Positions 5,464-13,386 of a DNA stretch of 18,647 nucleotides are shown piece after piece. The translations under genes were made by a program, and so were the position numbers. This stretch comes from Planctomycetia bacterium (GTDB lineage: Bacteria > Planctomycetota > Planctomycetia > Gemmatales > Gemmataceae). Below the pieces are notes generated by a model. That model searched no databases. It was not told where the DNA came from and was given only the letters and a program-made list of their open reading frames with translations. Position 1 is the first letter of the stretch; each line of letters starts with the position of its first letter. The stretch lies in assembly GCA_025356615.1 (NCBI GenBank), contig JANXSH010001078.1:1-18647 (forward strand), given 5' to 3'.

Positions 5464-7632
5464 ATGGCCTCCTCTCCCTGCCCGCCGGATGACCGATTAC
5501 GAACGCTCCTGACCGAGGAGGGAGCCACCCAACAGGGGGATCTCCTCGCCCACCTCGACGAGTGCGCCCGGTGCCGACACGCGCTCGAAGGGTTAGCCGA
5601 CACCGAGCACGACTTGCGCGGCGTGGCACGAAACGTCGGCGACAAGGGGGACAGGGCCGGAGCGGATTCCCTGCGCCGACTGCTCGCGGACCTCGCGGGA
5701 CAGGGTGCCGCTACCCTCCCCTGGTCCGCCCTGCACCACACCTCGACTCCCCGCGCGGCCCTCTCTCCCGAGACGCTCGGCCATCTCGACGACTACCAGA
5801 TCAACGGCACGCTGGGGCAGGGGGCGATGGGGCAAGTTCTCTCGGCCTTCGACCCCGCACTGAATCGCAAGGTCGCCATCAAGATCCTCGCGGGGAACAT
5901 GGCGGGCGATCCCGTCTCCCGAGAACGGTTCGCGCGGGAGGCCCGCGCCGCCGCCGCCATCAAGCACGCGCACGTCGTCACCATCCACGCGGTCCGCGAG
6001 ACGGGCGGATTGCCCTACCTCGTGATGGAATACCTCGCGGGCGGATCGCTCCAGGATTACCTCGAGAGGCACGGGGCGCTCGATTGGCGCGTCGCCGCCC
6101 GACTCGGGGCGGAGATCGCCGAGGGGCTGGCCGCCGCCCACGCGGCGGGGCTGATCCACCGCGACATCAAGCCGTCGAACATCCTCCTCGATTCGAGTTC
6201 GCCCGGTGTCCCTGGGACCGCCAAGATCGGCGATTTCGGCCTGGCCCGAATCGCCGACGAGTCTCGGCTGACCGCCTCGGGCATCCTCGCGGGCACCCCG
6301 ATCTACATGGCCCCCGAGCAGGCCCTGGGCGAACCGCTCGACGAGCGCGCCGACTTGTTCAGCCTCGGCAGCGTCCTGTACACCCTCTGCACGGGCCGGG
6401 AGCCGTTCACGGGGAGTAACCCGATGGCCGTCCTCCGCCAGGTGTGCGAGGCGACCCCGATCCCGATCCGCCGAATCGATCCCACCATCCCCGGCTGGCT
6501 GGTCGATCTCATCGAGAGGTTGCACGCGAAGAATCCTGCGGATCGTCTCGCCTCCGCCGCCGAGGTCGCCTCCCTGCTCCGGCACGACCTCGCGCACCCC
6601 GACCAGCTCCGCCCGTTACCGCCGCGCCCGATTCGCCGGAGGCGATCGCGACTCCAGATGGCGGCGATGCTCGTCGTCTTCCTCCTCGCAGGCGCGTTGA
6701 CTCTGAGCGCTTACCTGGGGTGGTTCTCTGCCCCTCGCACGGCGTCATTCCCCTTGCGTGCCACACTGAAGGGGCACACCGGACCGATCTGGGCCGTCGC
6801 GTTCTCACCCGACGGCCAGACGCTCGTCACAGGGAGCGACGACACGACGTTGCGTTTCTGGGAGGCCGCCACGGGTAAGCCGACGGGCCTGATCTCGGGG
6901 CAAACCAGCGCCGTCTACTCGGTGGCGTTCGCACGCGCCGGCCGGGTCGTCGTCGTCGGGCGGGGCAACGGCCTGCTCCAGGTGTGGGACGCGGCCACTC
7001 GGACCGAGCAGTCGGCGATTCCCCACACCGGCGGGAACGCCCGGCGCATGGCGATCTCGTCGGACAGCAAGACACTCGCGGTCGGCGACAGTTCTCAGGG
7101 CGTCGAACTGTGGGACTTCGATCGGCGCAAGATCCGAGTCCAACTGCCGGGCCACCAAACCACACTCCTCGCCCTCGCCCTGTCCCCCGACGACAAGACC
7201 GTAGCCACGGGAGACGCGAGCGGACAGATCAGACTCTGGGACGCCCGAACGGGGGCCGAACAGGCCACCTTCCAGGGTGACTCGCTCGGCCTTCGCGCGT
7301 TGGCCTTCTCGCCCGACAGCCAAACGCTCGCTTCCGCCGGCACCGGCGACAAGGACGTGAAACTGTGGGAGGTCTCCAGTCGGCGCGAGATCGCCCGATT
7401 CGCGGCAGACGATACCGCCTTGCTCAATCTCGCCTTCGCCCCCTCCGGCACGAGCCTCGCGGCCGGAGGACGGGACGGCACCGTCCGGCTCTGGAGCGTC
7501 CCAGCCGGCCAGGTGTTGGCGATCACCTCGGCGCATCAGGGCAGCGTCTGGGCGCTCGCCATCAGCCCCGACGGGAAGACCCTCGCCACGGTGGGCGAGG
7601 ATCGACTCGGGAAGCTGTGGGATCTGCGGTAG
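5464..7632 (+). CDS. Membrane Ser/Thr kinase with zinc-finger N-terminus and WD40 propeller
   Basis: A 722-residue Hanks-type Ser/Thr protein kinase. Residues 26-45 contain H30-xxx-C34-xx-C37, an anti-sigma-like HC2 finger. The kinase domain (about 111-375) has GQGAMG in the P-loop, K140 and E159, HRDIKPSN (D234, K236), DFG (257-259) and APE (283-285), so it looks active. A basic RRRRSR stretch precedes one membrane segment (about 399-420). Residues 434-722 hold seven WD40 repeats, from GHTGPIWAVAFSPDG to the terminal LGKLWDLR, enough for a closed propeller. The basic side suggests a cytoplasmic kinase and an external propeller that senses a signal (inference). It lies just downstream of the ECF sigma gene, so finger and kinase may control that sigma factor. 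Start ATG 5464. Confidence 0.93.
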   Translation: MASSPCPPDDRLRTLLTEEGATQQGDLLAHLDECARCRHALEGLADTEHDLRGVARNVGDKGDRAGADSLRRLLADLAGQGAATLPWSALHHTSTPRAALSPETLGHLDDYQINGTLGQGAMGQVLSAFDPALNRKVAIKILAGNMAGDPVSRERFAREARAAAAIKHAHVVTIHAVRETGGLPYLVMEYLAGGSLQDYLERHGALDWRVAARLGAEIAEGLAAAHAAGLIHRDIKPSNILLDSSSPGVPGTAKIGDFGLARIADESRLTASGILAGTPIYMAPEQALGEPLDERADLFSLGSVLYTLCTGREPFTGSNPMAVLRQVCEATPIPIRRIDPTIPGWLVDLIERLHAKNPADRLASAAEVASLLRHDLAHPDQLRPLPPRPIRRRRSRLQMAAMLVVFLLAGALTLSAYLGWFSAPRTASFPLRATLKGHTGPIWAVAFSPDGQTLVTGSDDTTLRFWEAATGKPTGLISGQTSAVYSVAFARAGRVVVVGRGNGLLQVWDAATRTEQSAIPHTGGNARRMAISSDSKTLAVGDSSQGVELWDFDRRKIRVQLPGHQTTLLALALSPDDKTVATGDASGQIRLWDARTGAEQATFQGDSLGLRALAFSPDSQTLASAGTGDKDVKLWEVSSRREIARFAADDTALLNLAFAPSGTSLAAGGRDGTVRLWSVPAGQVLAITSAHQGSVWALAISPDGKTLATVGEDRLGKLWDLR

Positions 7633-7657
7633 CGGGGTTGCCAGTGAACCAGCGGGT

Positions 7658-8968
7658 CTAGAAGATTCGACCGCGCCGGTGAGGGAGCTGAGACTCGAAG
7701 GCACCGATATCGACGTGGCTGCCAGCCTTGCGCGCGAGGCCGCGCTGGTCGGTCGTCAGACTGTACGGTAGCCCCAAGACGCTATCGTCACCCGCATCGA
7801 TGGCGATGCTGCCTGCGAGCAGCGCCATCGTCATCGTCGGGCCGCCGTTGTTCTGGAGCGGGCCGAGGTGCGGATCCACGCCGAAGATGTCGGTGGCCTT
7901 GCTGCCGACGAATGTGATCCCGGTCTGGCTGAAGATCAAGCTGTTCCTCGCCGTGATCTTGCCCGCGATGTCGGGTGCTTTCTGGCTGGTGTCCGTGTTG
8001 TTGGCGACGATCGTGTTCAGGACGTTGACCGTCAGGGAACCGATATTTTGCACGGGGAACAGGCCGACGTTACCCACGGAGAGGCCGCCGCCGTTCGCGC
8101 TCTTGTTGCCGACGATCGTGTCGTTGACCAGGTTCAGCGTTCCGGTGCCTTGTACAGCGATGCCGCCGCCCGCGCCCGTAGCCTTGTTCCCGGTGATGGT
8201 GCTATTCGTGATCGTCGAGTTGCCAATGTTGCTGTAGGCAAAGACTCCTGCTCCCTTACTCGCGGTGTTGCCCGAGACAGTGCTTGCGGTGATCGTCAAA
8301 GAGCCACCACCTGCGAAATCGAGCCCGCCGCCGTTGCCGGTGCCGCCGGAGTTCCCCGAGATGGTGCAGTTGACGATCTTCGTGGTCCCTCTGGCATAGA
8401 TCCCCCCGCCACTGCCCTGCGTGGTCTTGTTCCCGGAGATGGTGCTATTCGTGATCGTCAAGCCTCGTGTGGCATCGATGGCTGCCCCATAATTCCGTGC
8501 GGTGTTCCCCGAGATGTTACAGTTGTCGATCGTCAGGAGTCCGCCGAAATCGGTGACTGCGGCACCGTTACTATTGGTGTTCGCCCCCGTCATGGTCAGC
8601 CCGGATAGGGTGAGGGCACTGTTCGTTCTGAAGATTCGCTGGTTTCCGCCGGCCTTGATGATATCCTGATTCGGCCCTAGGCCGATGATGGTCAGAGCGT
8701 GGGAAGGCCCCAGGTTGCCGTTGGCGGCGATCAACTGGAGGGTGCCTGCCACGTCGATCTTGATGGTGTCCCCAGTGGCCGAGTGGTTGATTTCGTAGCG
8801 CAGGGTGCCGACTGTGGCAGCGTTGTCGGAGGTCATGTTGGTGACGTGCAAGGTCGCGGGGACGGCGCGTTCTTCTAGCGCCTCTAACTTCAGGCGGCGA
8901 GGGGCGACGTTGCTTTTATTGGCCGGCGAAGGCCGCGACGAGAACCAGCGGGAGAGGGACCACTTCAT
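7658..8968 (-). CDS. Right-handed parallel beta-helix protein, choice-of-anchor Q type
   Basis: A 436-residue surface-type protein. The N-terminus lacks a classical hydrophobic signal peptide but has RRLKLEALEERAVPA (residues 24-38), an N-terminal motif common in large planctomycete exported proteins. Residues about 110-330 consist of repeated ITNSTISGN / VNCTISGNS turns with GGG-rich loops, the signature of a pectate-lyase-like parallel beta-helix. Residues about 365-428 (NNGGPTMTMALLAGSIAIDAGD, TDQRGLAR, VDIGAFES) match the choice-of-anchor Q domain. No catalytic residues can be assigned, so enzyme activity is unproven. The ATG at 8968 has AAGGAG (plus-strand 8978-8983) 9 nt upstream. The gene is convergent with the kinase gene, with a 25-bp gap. 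Confidence 0.85.
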   Translation of the reverse strand: MKWSLSRWFSSRPSPANKSNVAPRRLKLEALEERAVPATLHVTNMTSDNAATVGTLRYEINHSATGDTIKIDVAGTLQLIAANGNLGPSHALTIIGLGPNQDIIKAGGNQRIFRTNSALTLSGLTMTGANTNSNGAAVTDFGGLLTIDNCNISGNTARNYGAAIDATRGLTITNSTISGNKTTQGSGGGIYARGTTKIVNCTISGNSGGTGNGGGLDFAGGGSLTITASTVSGNTASKGAGVFAYSNIGNSTITNSTITGNKATGAGGGIAVQGTGTLNLVNDTIVGNKSANGGGLSVGNVGLFPVQNIGSLTVNVLNTIVANNTDTSQKAPDIAGKITARNSLIFSQTGITFVGSKATDIFGVDPHLGPLQNNGGPTMTMALLAGSIAIDAGDDSVLGLPYSLTTDQRGLARKAGSHVDIGAFESQLPHRRGRIF

Positions 8969-9008
8969 TTCACTACACTCCTTGTCGAACGATTTGGAGA
9001 ATCCATTC

Positions 9009-9025
9009 CGGGCAACGGTTGCCCG
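9009..9025. terminator. 17-bp palindrome between TIGR03032 and beta-helix genes
   Basis: CGGGCAAC (9009-9016) and GTTGCCCG (9018-9025) are exact reverse complements around one G. The site lies in the 91-bp gap after the TIGR03032 stop and before the beta-helix start. It could be a terminator-like hairpin (no T-run follows) or an operator. Confidence 0.4.
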
Positions 9026-9059
9026 CCTTCGTGTTCGAGTCTGTCAAAGTCGTCTATAC

Positions 9060-10124
9060 TCACTGCGTCAGCGAGCGGGGAACCTGCTTCAAAGCCTCGT
9101 CCGGCAGGACGTAAGTCGTGCCGATGATGTCGTTGTCGTCGTTGATCAAATCGGGGAACCGACTGTTGGGGACGACCTGGACGGCGAAGATTTCCTGCAC
9201 GTCGGCCTCGAACCGCAAGAACGCCAATATCTGACCCGTCTCGATGTGGACCGCCCAGACGCCGCAGATGCGTTCCTTCAGCCGTTGGGTGATCGGGATG
9301 CCGCTGAACACGGCGCTCTCTCGCACTTGCGACAGGCCGACGAAGGCCACCTTCCCGCAGAAGTCCAGCCCGCGCGTGAAGCCGGGCATCTCCGCCACCT
9401 TGTGGAACGTCCCGGAGGCCAGGTCCACCGTGCCGAGGCTACCGTCACCCGACTCCAACAGCCACAGCTTGCCATCTCGAAGACGAGGCGAGTGCGGCAT
9501 CGATAACCCACTCAGGATCGGTTCTCCCGATGCCACGTCCAGTAACACTCCGCCTCGCGCTTTGTTCGCACGCCATCCGCCGGCGGTGTCGGTCGTCCCG
9601 AGCGCTGTCACATACTTGGGTGCGCCGTCCACCAGGGCCAACCCGTTGAGATGGCAGCGATCCTCCGGGGCCAGCTCCGAGACGAACGGCGGACGCCAGC
9701 GGGGGACGAAACTATGACCCGTGTCGAGAGTACACAGACACGAGAATCGCGTGTTGACGAACCACAACTCGTCGCCCGACCAGGCCATCTCATGGATGTC
9801 GATGTCGCCGGTGACGTGGGCGCGCCGGGGCAGGAAGCAGGCGTCGTGCTTCCCGGCCGGCGGCAGTTTGGCGGCGACGGCCGGGACGTTGCGGAACTCC
9901 GTGATGTGCCGGGCCGTGCCGATGGCGAGTCGGCCACGGTCGAGCGCCAGCCCCATCGGCTTTTCCATCGCGCGGAAATGAGTGTTCAACTGGTCGCCGT
10001 CGGCCCGGACGATCACCAGTTTGCCCGCCTGGTAGGTGGTTACGAGCAGAGACGCTCCCAGTTGATTCAGGAGCGAGGGAAAGCTCGTGGTGTGGACGCT
10101 CCGCAAGGCTTCGGGTTCGCTCAT
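9060..10124 (-). CDS. TIGR03032 family protein, function unknown
   Basis: A 354-residue protein matching TIGR03032, a family of unknown function with a repeated-strand, propeller-like pattern. Recognisable pieces are LLVTTYQAGKLVIVR near the N-terminus, RAMEKPMGLAL, DIDIHEMAWSGDELWFVNTRFSCL in the middle, LNGLALVDGAPKYVTALG, GLSMPHSPRLRDGKLWLLESG, PGFTRGLDF and, near the C-terminus, EIFAVQVVPNSRFPDLIND. The length is normal for the family, and no signal peptide or membrane segment is visible, so it is probably cytoplasmic. ATG 10124 has GGAGA (plus-strand 10131-10135) 6 nt upstream. It lies 86 bp downstream of the BBP7 gene on the same strand, with a strong RNA-folding dyad between them. Confidence 0.88.
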   Translation of the reverse strand: MSEPEALRSVHTTSFPSLLNQLGASLLVTTYQAGKLVIVRADGDQLNTHFRAMEKPMGLALDRGRLAIGTARHITEFRNVPAVAAKLPPAGKHDACFLPRRAHVTGDIDIHEMAWSGDELWFVNTRFSCLCTLDTGHSFVPRWRPPFVSELAPEDRCHLNGLALVDGAPKYVTALGTTDTAGGWRANKARGGVLLDVASGEPILSGLSMPHSPRLRDGKLWLLESGDGSLGTVDLASGTFHKVAEMPGFTRGLDFCGKVAFVGLSQVRESAVFSGIPITQRLKERICGVWAVHIETGQILAFLRFEADVQEIFAVQVVPNSRFPDLINDDNDIIGTTYVLPDEALKQVPRSLTQ

Positions 10125-10141
10125 GGGTACTCTCCGAGCGA

Positions 10142-10202
10142 GGCGAGCGGGGTCTGCGAAGACCCTGTTTCGATTCCAGAGCGTTTACACGCCCCGCTCG
10201 CC
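10142..10202 (-). repeat. Structured dyad in the BBP7-TIGR03032 gap
   Basis: CCCCGCTCGCC (10192-10202) and GGCGAGCGGGG (10142-10152) form a perfect 11-bp stem. Read as minus-strand RNA, the enclosed segment contains two further hairpins: GCGT-GTAA-ACGC (10192-10181) with a GNRA-type loop, and GGGTCT-TCGC-AGACCC (10165-10150). The inner helices overlap the outer stem by 1 and 3 nt, so they partly compete with it. The dyad begins 8 nt after the BBP7 stop and ends just before the next gene's ribosome site. Possible roles are a terminator, an intercistronic mRNA element, or a dispersed repeat. Confidence 0.6.
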
Positions 10203-10210
10203 GCGCCGTC

Positions 10211-11530
10211 CTAGAACTGGAACTCCAGCCCAAAATTGACCCCGTTGGCCCAGAAGTCGGTCCGCCTCATGAGGGACGAGGGAGAGGTCGCGTTCAACCC
10301 TTGGGCGAAGGTCTGTCCCGTCGGGATCTGCCGCGAATCCACGTTGTGATCGATCTGTTCCCCCGGTCGGACGACGCTACTCCAGTACAGGAAGGAGTAG
10401 CCGACCGAGGCGGTCAGGTAGGGCGTGAGTTGGTAGTGCGCGTTGAGGTTGACCTCCGGCACGACCGCGAAATCACTCCCACGGCGGACGCCGATGTTGC
10501 TCGGCAAGGCGAGGGTGCCTCCCTGGGCCGTCATGGTGGGGACTCCGGGCATCACCAGCGTCGAGAGCCCACCCACGGCCGACCGCTCTTGCGTGACGCC
10601 CAGCCCGAGCCGTCCCAAGAGGCTCAACTCGAGTTGGTCCATCACTTGCCAGTAGACGCGCCCGCCCACCGTCCCGCCGTAGAACTTGTTGCGTGTGTGG
10701 AAGTTGTCCAGGGAGGTGATGCTCGCTCCCAGGGGAACATCGTTCCCGAGGAAGCCCGCAAAAAGGGGCTGACCGATGGGGCTGGCGGTTTGGGCGATGC
10801 GGGCCGACTCGTCCAGGTCGAGGTAGCGTAAGCCGACCAGAAGATCGACGCGTAGCGTCTTGGTGTCATGGAGGTTGACGGCGGTCGCCAGGTCGGCACC
10901 CCAGAGGCGAAGCGTGTTGACCACACGGATACTGCCGGCCAGGCCACCAAAGGTATTGGCGGCGTCGTTGGCGAAGGCAGCGTTGGCCCCGATTTCCCGC
11001 CCCGTGGAGGTGTCGAAGAACGGCACCTTCAACAGGGGCACGCCGTTGGCGTCGGAGGTGGCCGTGAAGGAGGCGCTACGCCGTTCGAGCAAGAAGGCAC
11101 CGGCTTCCACTCCCACGGAGCGATCGGGAGTGAGCCAGTAGCCCGTGCGGAGTTGCACGCCGGAGAACGTGCCAAGATCCACGCCGCGCCCGCCGCGCAG
11201 GATCGTCGTGTTCGGGCTGCCGATGGCACCAGGAGACGGATCGACGCCCGGAGTGAAGGTGTCGGGATTGAAAGGGCCGGTCGTCGCCACGGGCGGCAGG
11301 GGAGCCTTCTTCACCCACCAGAGGAGGTAGTCGGCGCTCGCCCAGAACTGCGGAGAACAGTCCTTTTGCGCTGGAGGGCAAGCCAGCGGTGCCCGGTCCG
11401 AGCAGGGAGCGGGCGTAGCCACGGAGGGCAGGGGGGGCAGTGAGCGAAAGTCCACCGATGGCATCTGGGCGGACAACGCCGTCGCCCCGAGGAGGAGAAC
11501 CGGAAGCACGAACAGGAGTCGTTTTCGCAT
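10211..11530 (-). CDS. BBP7-family outer-membrane beta-barrel protein
   Basis: A 439-residue exported protein. Residues 1-21 form a clear Sec signal peptide (MRKRLLFVLPVLLLGATALSA). A proline/cysteine-rich linker leads to FWASADYLLWWVKKAPLPP (about 62-80), the entry motif of BBP7 barrel proteins of planctomycetes. Alternating amphipathic strands follow, such as GVQLRTGYWLTPDRSVGVEAGAFLL and LRVDLLVGLRYLDLDE, and the chain ends in FGLEFQF. A C-terminal Phe is typical of outer-membrane barrels folded by BamA. The role is unknown; porin or structural functions are guesses. The ATG at 11530 has GGAAGG 5 nt upstream. It is divergent from the Mac-type operon. Confidence 0.87.
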   Translation of the reverse strand: MRKRLLFVLPVLLLGATALSAQMPSVDFRSLPPLPSVATPAPCSDRAPLACPPAQKDCSPQFWASADYLLWWVKKAPLPPVATTGPFNPDTFTPGVDPSPGAIGSPNTTILRGGRGVDLGTFSGVQLRTGYWLTPDRSVGVEAGAFLLERRSASFTATSDANGVPLLKVPFFDTSTGREIGANAAFANDAANTFGGLAGSIRVVNTLRLWGADLATAVNLHDTKTLRVDLLVGLRYLDLDESARIAQTASPIGQPLFAGFLGNDVPLGASITSLDNFHTRNKFYGGTVGGRVYWQVMDQLELSLLGRLGLGVTQERSAVGGLSTLVMPGVPTMTAQGGTLALPSNIGVRRGSDFAVVPEVNLNAHYQLTPYLTASVGYSFLYWSSVVRPGEQIDHNVDSRQIPTGQTFAQGLNATSPSSLMRRTDFWANGVNFGLEFQF

Positions 11531-11902
11531 AGAAGCCTTCCCTGGCTAATAAGGCGAGTCGGGGTCGTGAACACATCGATTCCACGGGGCACGTTCTCGA
11601 ACATGACCGAGGAACATTCTCTTTCCTGTATCGTCGTGCCTCGCTCCAAGCCCCAGGACAAAAGCACCTCCAAAATGCCCAGGTGCCCACCCCGAAGGTT
11701 CTGTCAGAACGACCGGAATTACCGGCACAGACGATACGAATTCACGGATCAGTCATGAGGGGTCAGGATCGAGAGAGCGGGGAGGCGTGTGGCCCAGAAT
11801 CACTTTTCTCGCGAATTGTCTGTAAGGTCGATCCTCATTCCCGACAATATCCTGGTAAGGCTCCTTCCGGGGCGAACTGAATCGGGTTGGGGGAACCAGG
11901 TC
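11531..11902. other. Gene-free divergent region between BBP7 and MacA genes
   Basis: These 372 bp separate divergent genes; reading frames here look like non-coding background. They hold several short dyads: GCACCT (11664-11669) with AGGTGC (11681-11686), the palindrome listed at 11698, CCGG-AATTA-CCGG (11713-11725), and ATTGTC (11815-11820) with GACAAT (11843-11848). I could not identify confident -35/-10 pairs. Confidence 0.5.
11698..11710. promoter_or_regulatory. 13-bp palindrome upstream of the Mac-type operon
   Basis: GTTCTG and CAGAAC are exact reverse complements around a single T. The site lies about 165 bp upstream of the BBP7 start and 190 bp upstream of the MacA start. Its form suits a dimeric regulator, but no regulator is identified and there is no second copy nearby. 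Confidence 0.3.
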
Positions 11903-13330
11903 ATGCGACGAATCATCGTTCTCAGCGTGCTACTCGCCGTAGCGGCGGCCGGAGGTTGGTACTATTACGCAGGGGATACTCGCCCCGTCACCTTCCGCAC
12001 CGCCAAGGTCGATCGGGGCGACTTACTCGCGACGGTCAGCGCCAGCGGCACCATCGAGCCGGAAGAGGTGGTCGATGTCGGTTCGCAAGTCGCGGGCCTG
12101 ATCCTCAGTTTCGGGAAAGACCCGCGCGGCAGCGATCGCGTCGTCAACTTCGGCTCGCCCGTCGAGAAGGGGACCGTCCTCGCCCAGATCGACAGCAAAC
12201 TCTACCAGACGCTGGTCGATCGCGCCGAGGCGATGGTCGCCCAGGGCAACGCCCTGGTAGTCCAAGCCGATGCCGGGGTCTCCCAGGCCAAAGCCAACGT
12301 GAGACGAGCCGAGGCCGACCTCGGCCAGATGCAGGCCAAACTCTACCAGTCCGATCGGGATCTGGTGCGGGCACGTCGCCTCAAGACGACCTCCGCGATC
12401 GCCGAACTCGACTTCGATGTCAGCGAGGCCACGGCACGCACGAACAAGGCCGCGCTGGCGGTCGGCGAGGCGACCATTGCCCAGACCAAGGCGGCGCTCG
12501 AGGACGCGGTCGCCAACGTCGCCAAAGCGCAAGCGACTCTTGCGGACTCCAAAGCCGCCCTGGTCAACGCTCAGGTCAACCTCGGGTATTGCACGATCCA
12601 GTCGCCGGTCAAGGGCGTGATCGTCGATCGCCGGGTCAACATCGGCCAGACTATCGTCTCCAACTTCAGCGCGTCGAGCCTGTTCCTGATCGCCAAGGAT
12701 CTCAAGCGCCTCCAGGTCTGGGCCTCGGTCAACGAGGCGGACATCGGCAACATCTTCTCGGGCCAGAAGGTCAGCTTCACCGTGGACGCCTACCCCGGCA
12801 GGGTGTTCAGTGGGGTCGTCGTCCCCGACCAGCCCCGGCTCAACGCCAGCATGACGCAGAACGTCGTCACCTACACGGTGGTCGTCGATACCGACAACCT
12901 GGACGGCAAGCTCCTGCCGTACCTGACGGCGAACATGCAGTTCGAGGTCAGCAAGCGCAGTCAGGTCTTGATGGTGCCCAACTCGGCCCTCCGCTGGAAG
13001 CCCAACCCCAAACTGGTCGTCGAGGACGAGCGGGCCGCCTACGTCAGCGCCCAGCGCAAGAAACAGGTGGTGCCCGGTCAAGCCCCCGCTCCGGTGGCGG
13101 ACCGCGAACAGCCCGACAAGGGCATGCTCTGGGTCGAGGACGGCGTCGGCCTCGTCCGGCCCGTGAAGGTCACGACGGGATCGACCGACGGACAGAATAC
13201 CGAGATCGTCGCGGGCGACATCCACGAGGGCGACGCCGTCGTCCTCGGCGAGAGCCGGGGCGGGCCGGCCACCGCGGCGGGCGGCAACCCCTTCGCCCCG
13301 AAGATGTTCGGGGGCGGGAAGAAACAGTGA
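11903..13330 (+). CDS. MacA-like periplasmic adaptor (membrane-fusion protein)
   Basis: A 475-residue adaptor of the MacA/HlyD type, linking an inner-membrane ABC transporter to an outer-membrane channel. Residues 1-20 form a membrane anchor. A lipoyl half-domain (about 40-100, TVSASGTIEPEEVVDVGSQV) and its partner (about 229-255, IQSPVKGVIVDRRVNIGQTI) bracket a long Ala/Gln-rich coiled-coil hairpin (about 101-228). Beta-barrel and membrane-proximal domains follow, then a Gly-rich tail. I chose ATG 11903 because the anchor starts there; the 38-codon in-frame extension upstream shows no protein-like pattern. A GGGGGA stretch lies about 9 nt upstream. The ATPase gene follows after 56 bp, in one operon. 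The cargo is unknown. Confidence 0.9.
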   Translation: MRRIIVLSVLLAVAAAGGWYYYAGDTRPVTFRTAKVDRGDLLATVSASGTIEPEEVVDVGSQVAGLILSFGKDPRGSDRVVNFGSPVEKGTVLAQIDSKLYQTLVDRAEAMVAQGNALVVQADAGVSQAKANVRRAEADLGQMQAKLYQSDRDLVRARRLKTTSAIAELDFDVSEATARTNKAALAVGEATIAQTKAALEDAVANVAKAQATLADSKAALVNAQVNLGYCTIQSPVKGVIVDRRVNIGQTIVSNFSASSLFLIAKDLKRLQVWASVNEADIGNIFSGQKVSFTVDAYPGRVFSGVVVPDQPRLNASMTQNVVTYTVVVDTDNLDGKLLPYLTANMQFEVSKRSQVLMVPNSALRWKPNPKLVVEDERAAYVSAQRKKQVVPGQAPAPVADREQPDKGMLWVEDGVGLVRPVKVTTGSTDGQNTEIVAGDIHEGDAVVLGESRGGPATAAGGNPFAPKMFGGGKKQ

Positions 13331-13386
13331 TCGCCCCCCCTGAGTACAGGGGCGAGGGGGACCGAAACGAACCTGGTGTGATTCCC

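Noticed and set aside
11789..11902. N-terminal extension of MacA from 11789
   Set aside because: The 38 added residues would precede the membrane anchor and show no targeting or domain pattern; the anchor starts at ATG 11903.
12023..13225. 400-codon minus-strand open frame
   Set aside because: It is antisense to the MacA gene; its Asp/Gly/Val-rich background mirrors the coiled-coil codons.
11887..13386. Long in-frame extension upstream of the ABC ATPase (754 codons in total)
   Set aside because: Before 13387 it is a shifted frame of the MacA gene with Arg/Gly/Gln-rich sequence. The ABC domain begins cleanly at ATG 13387.
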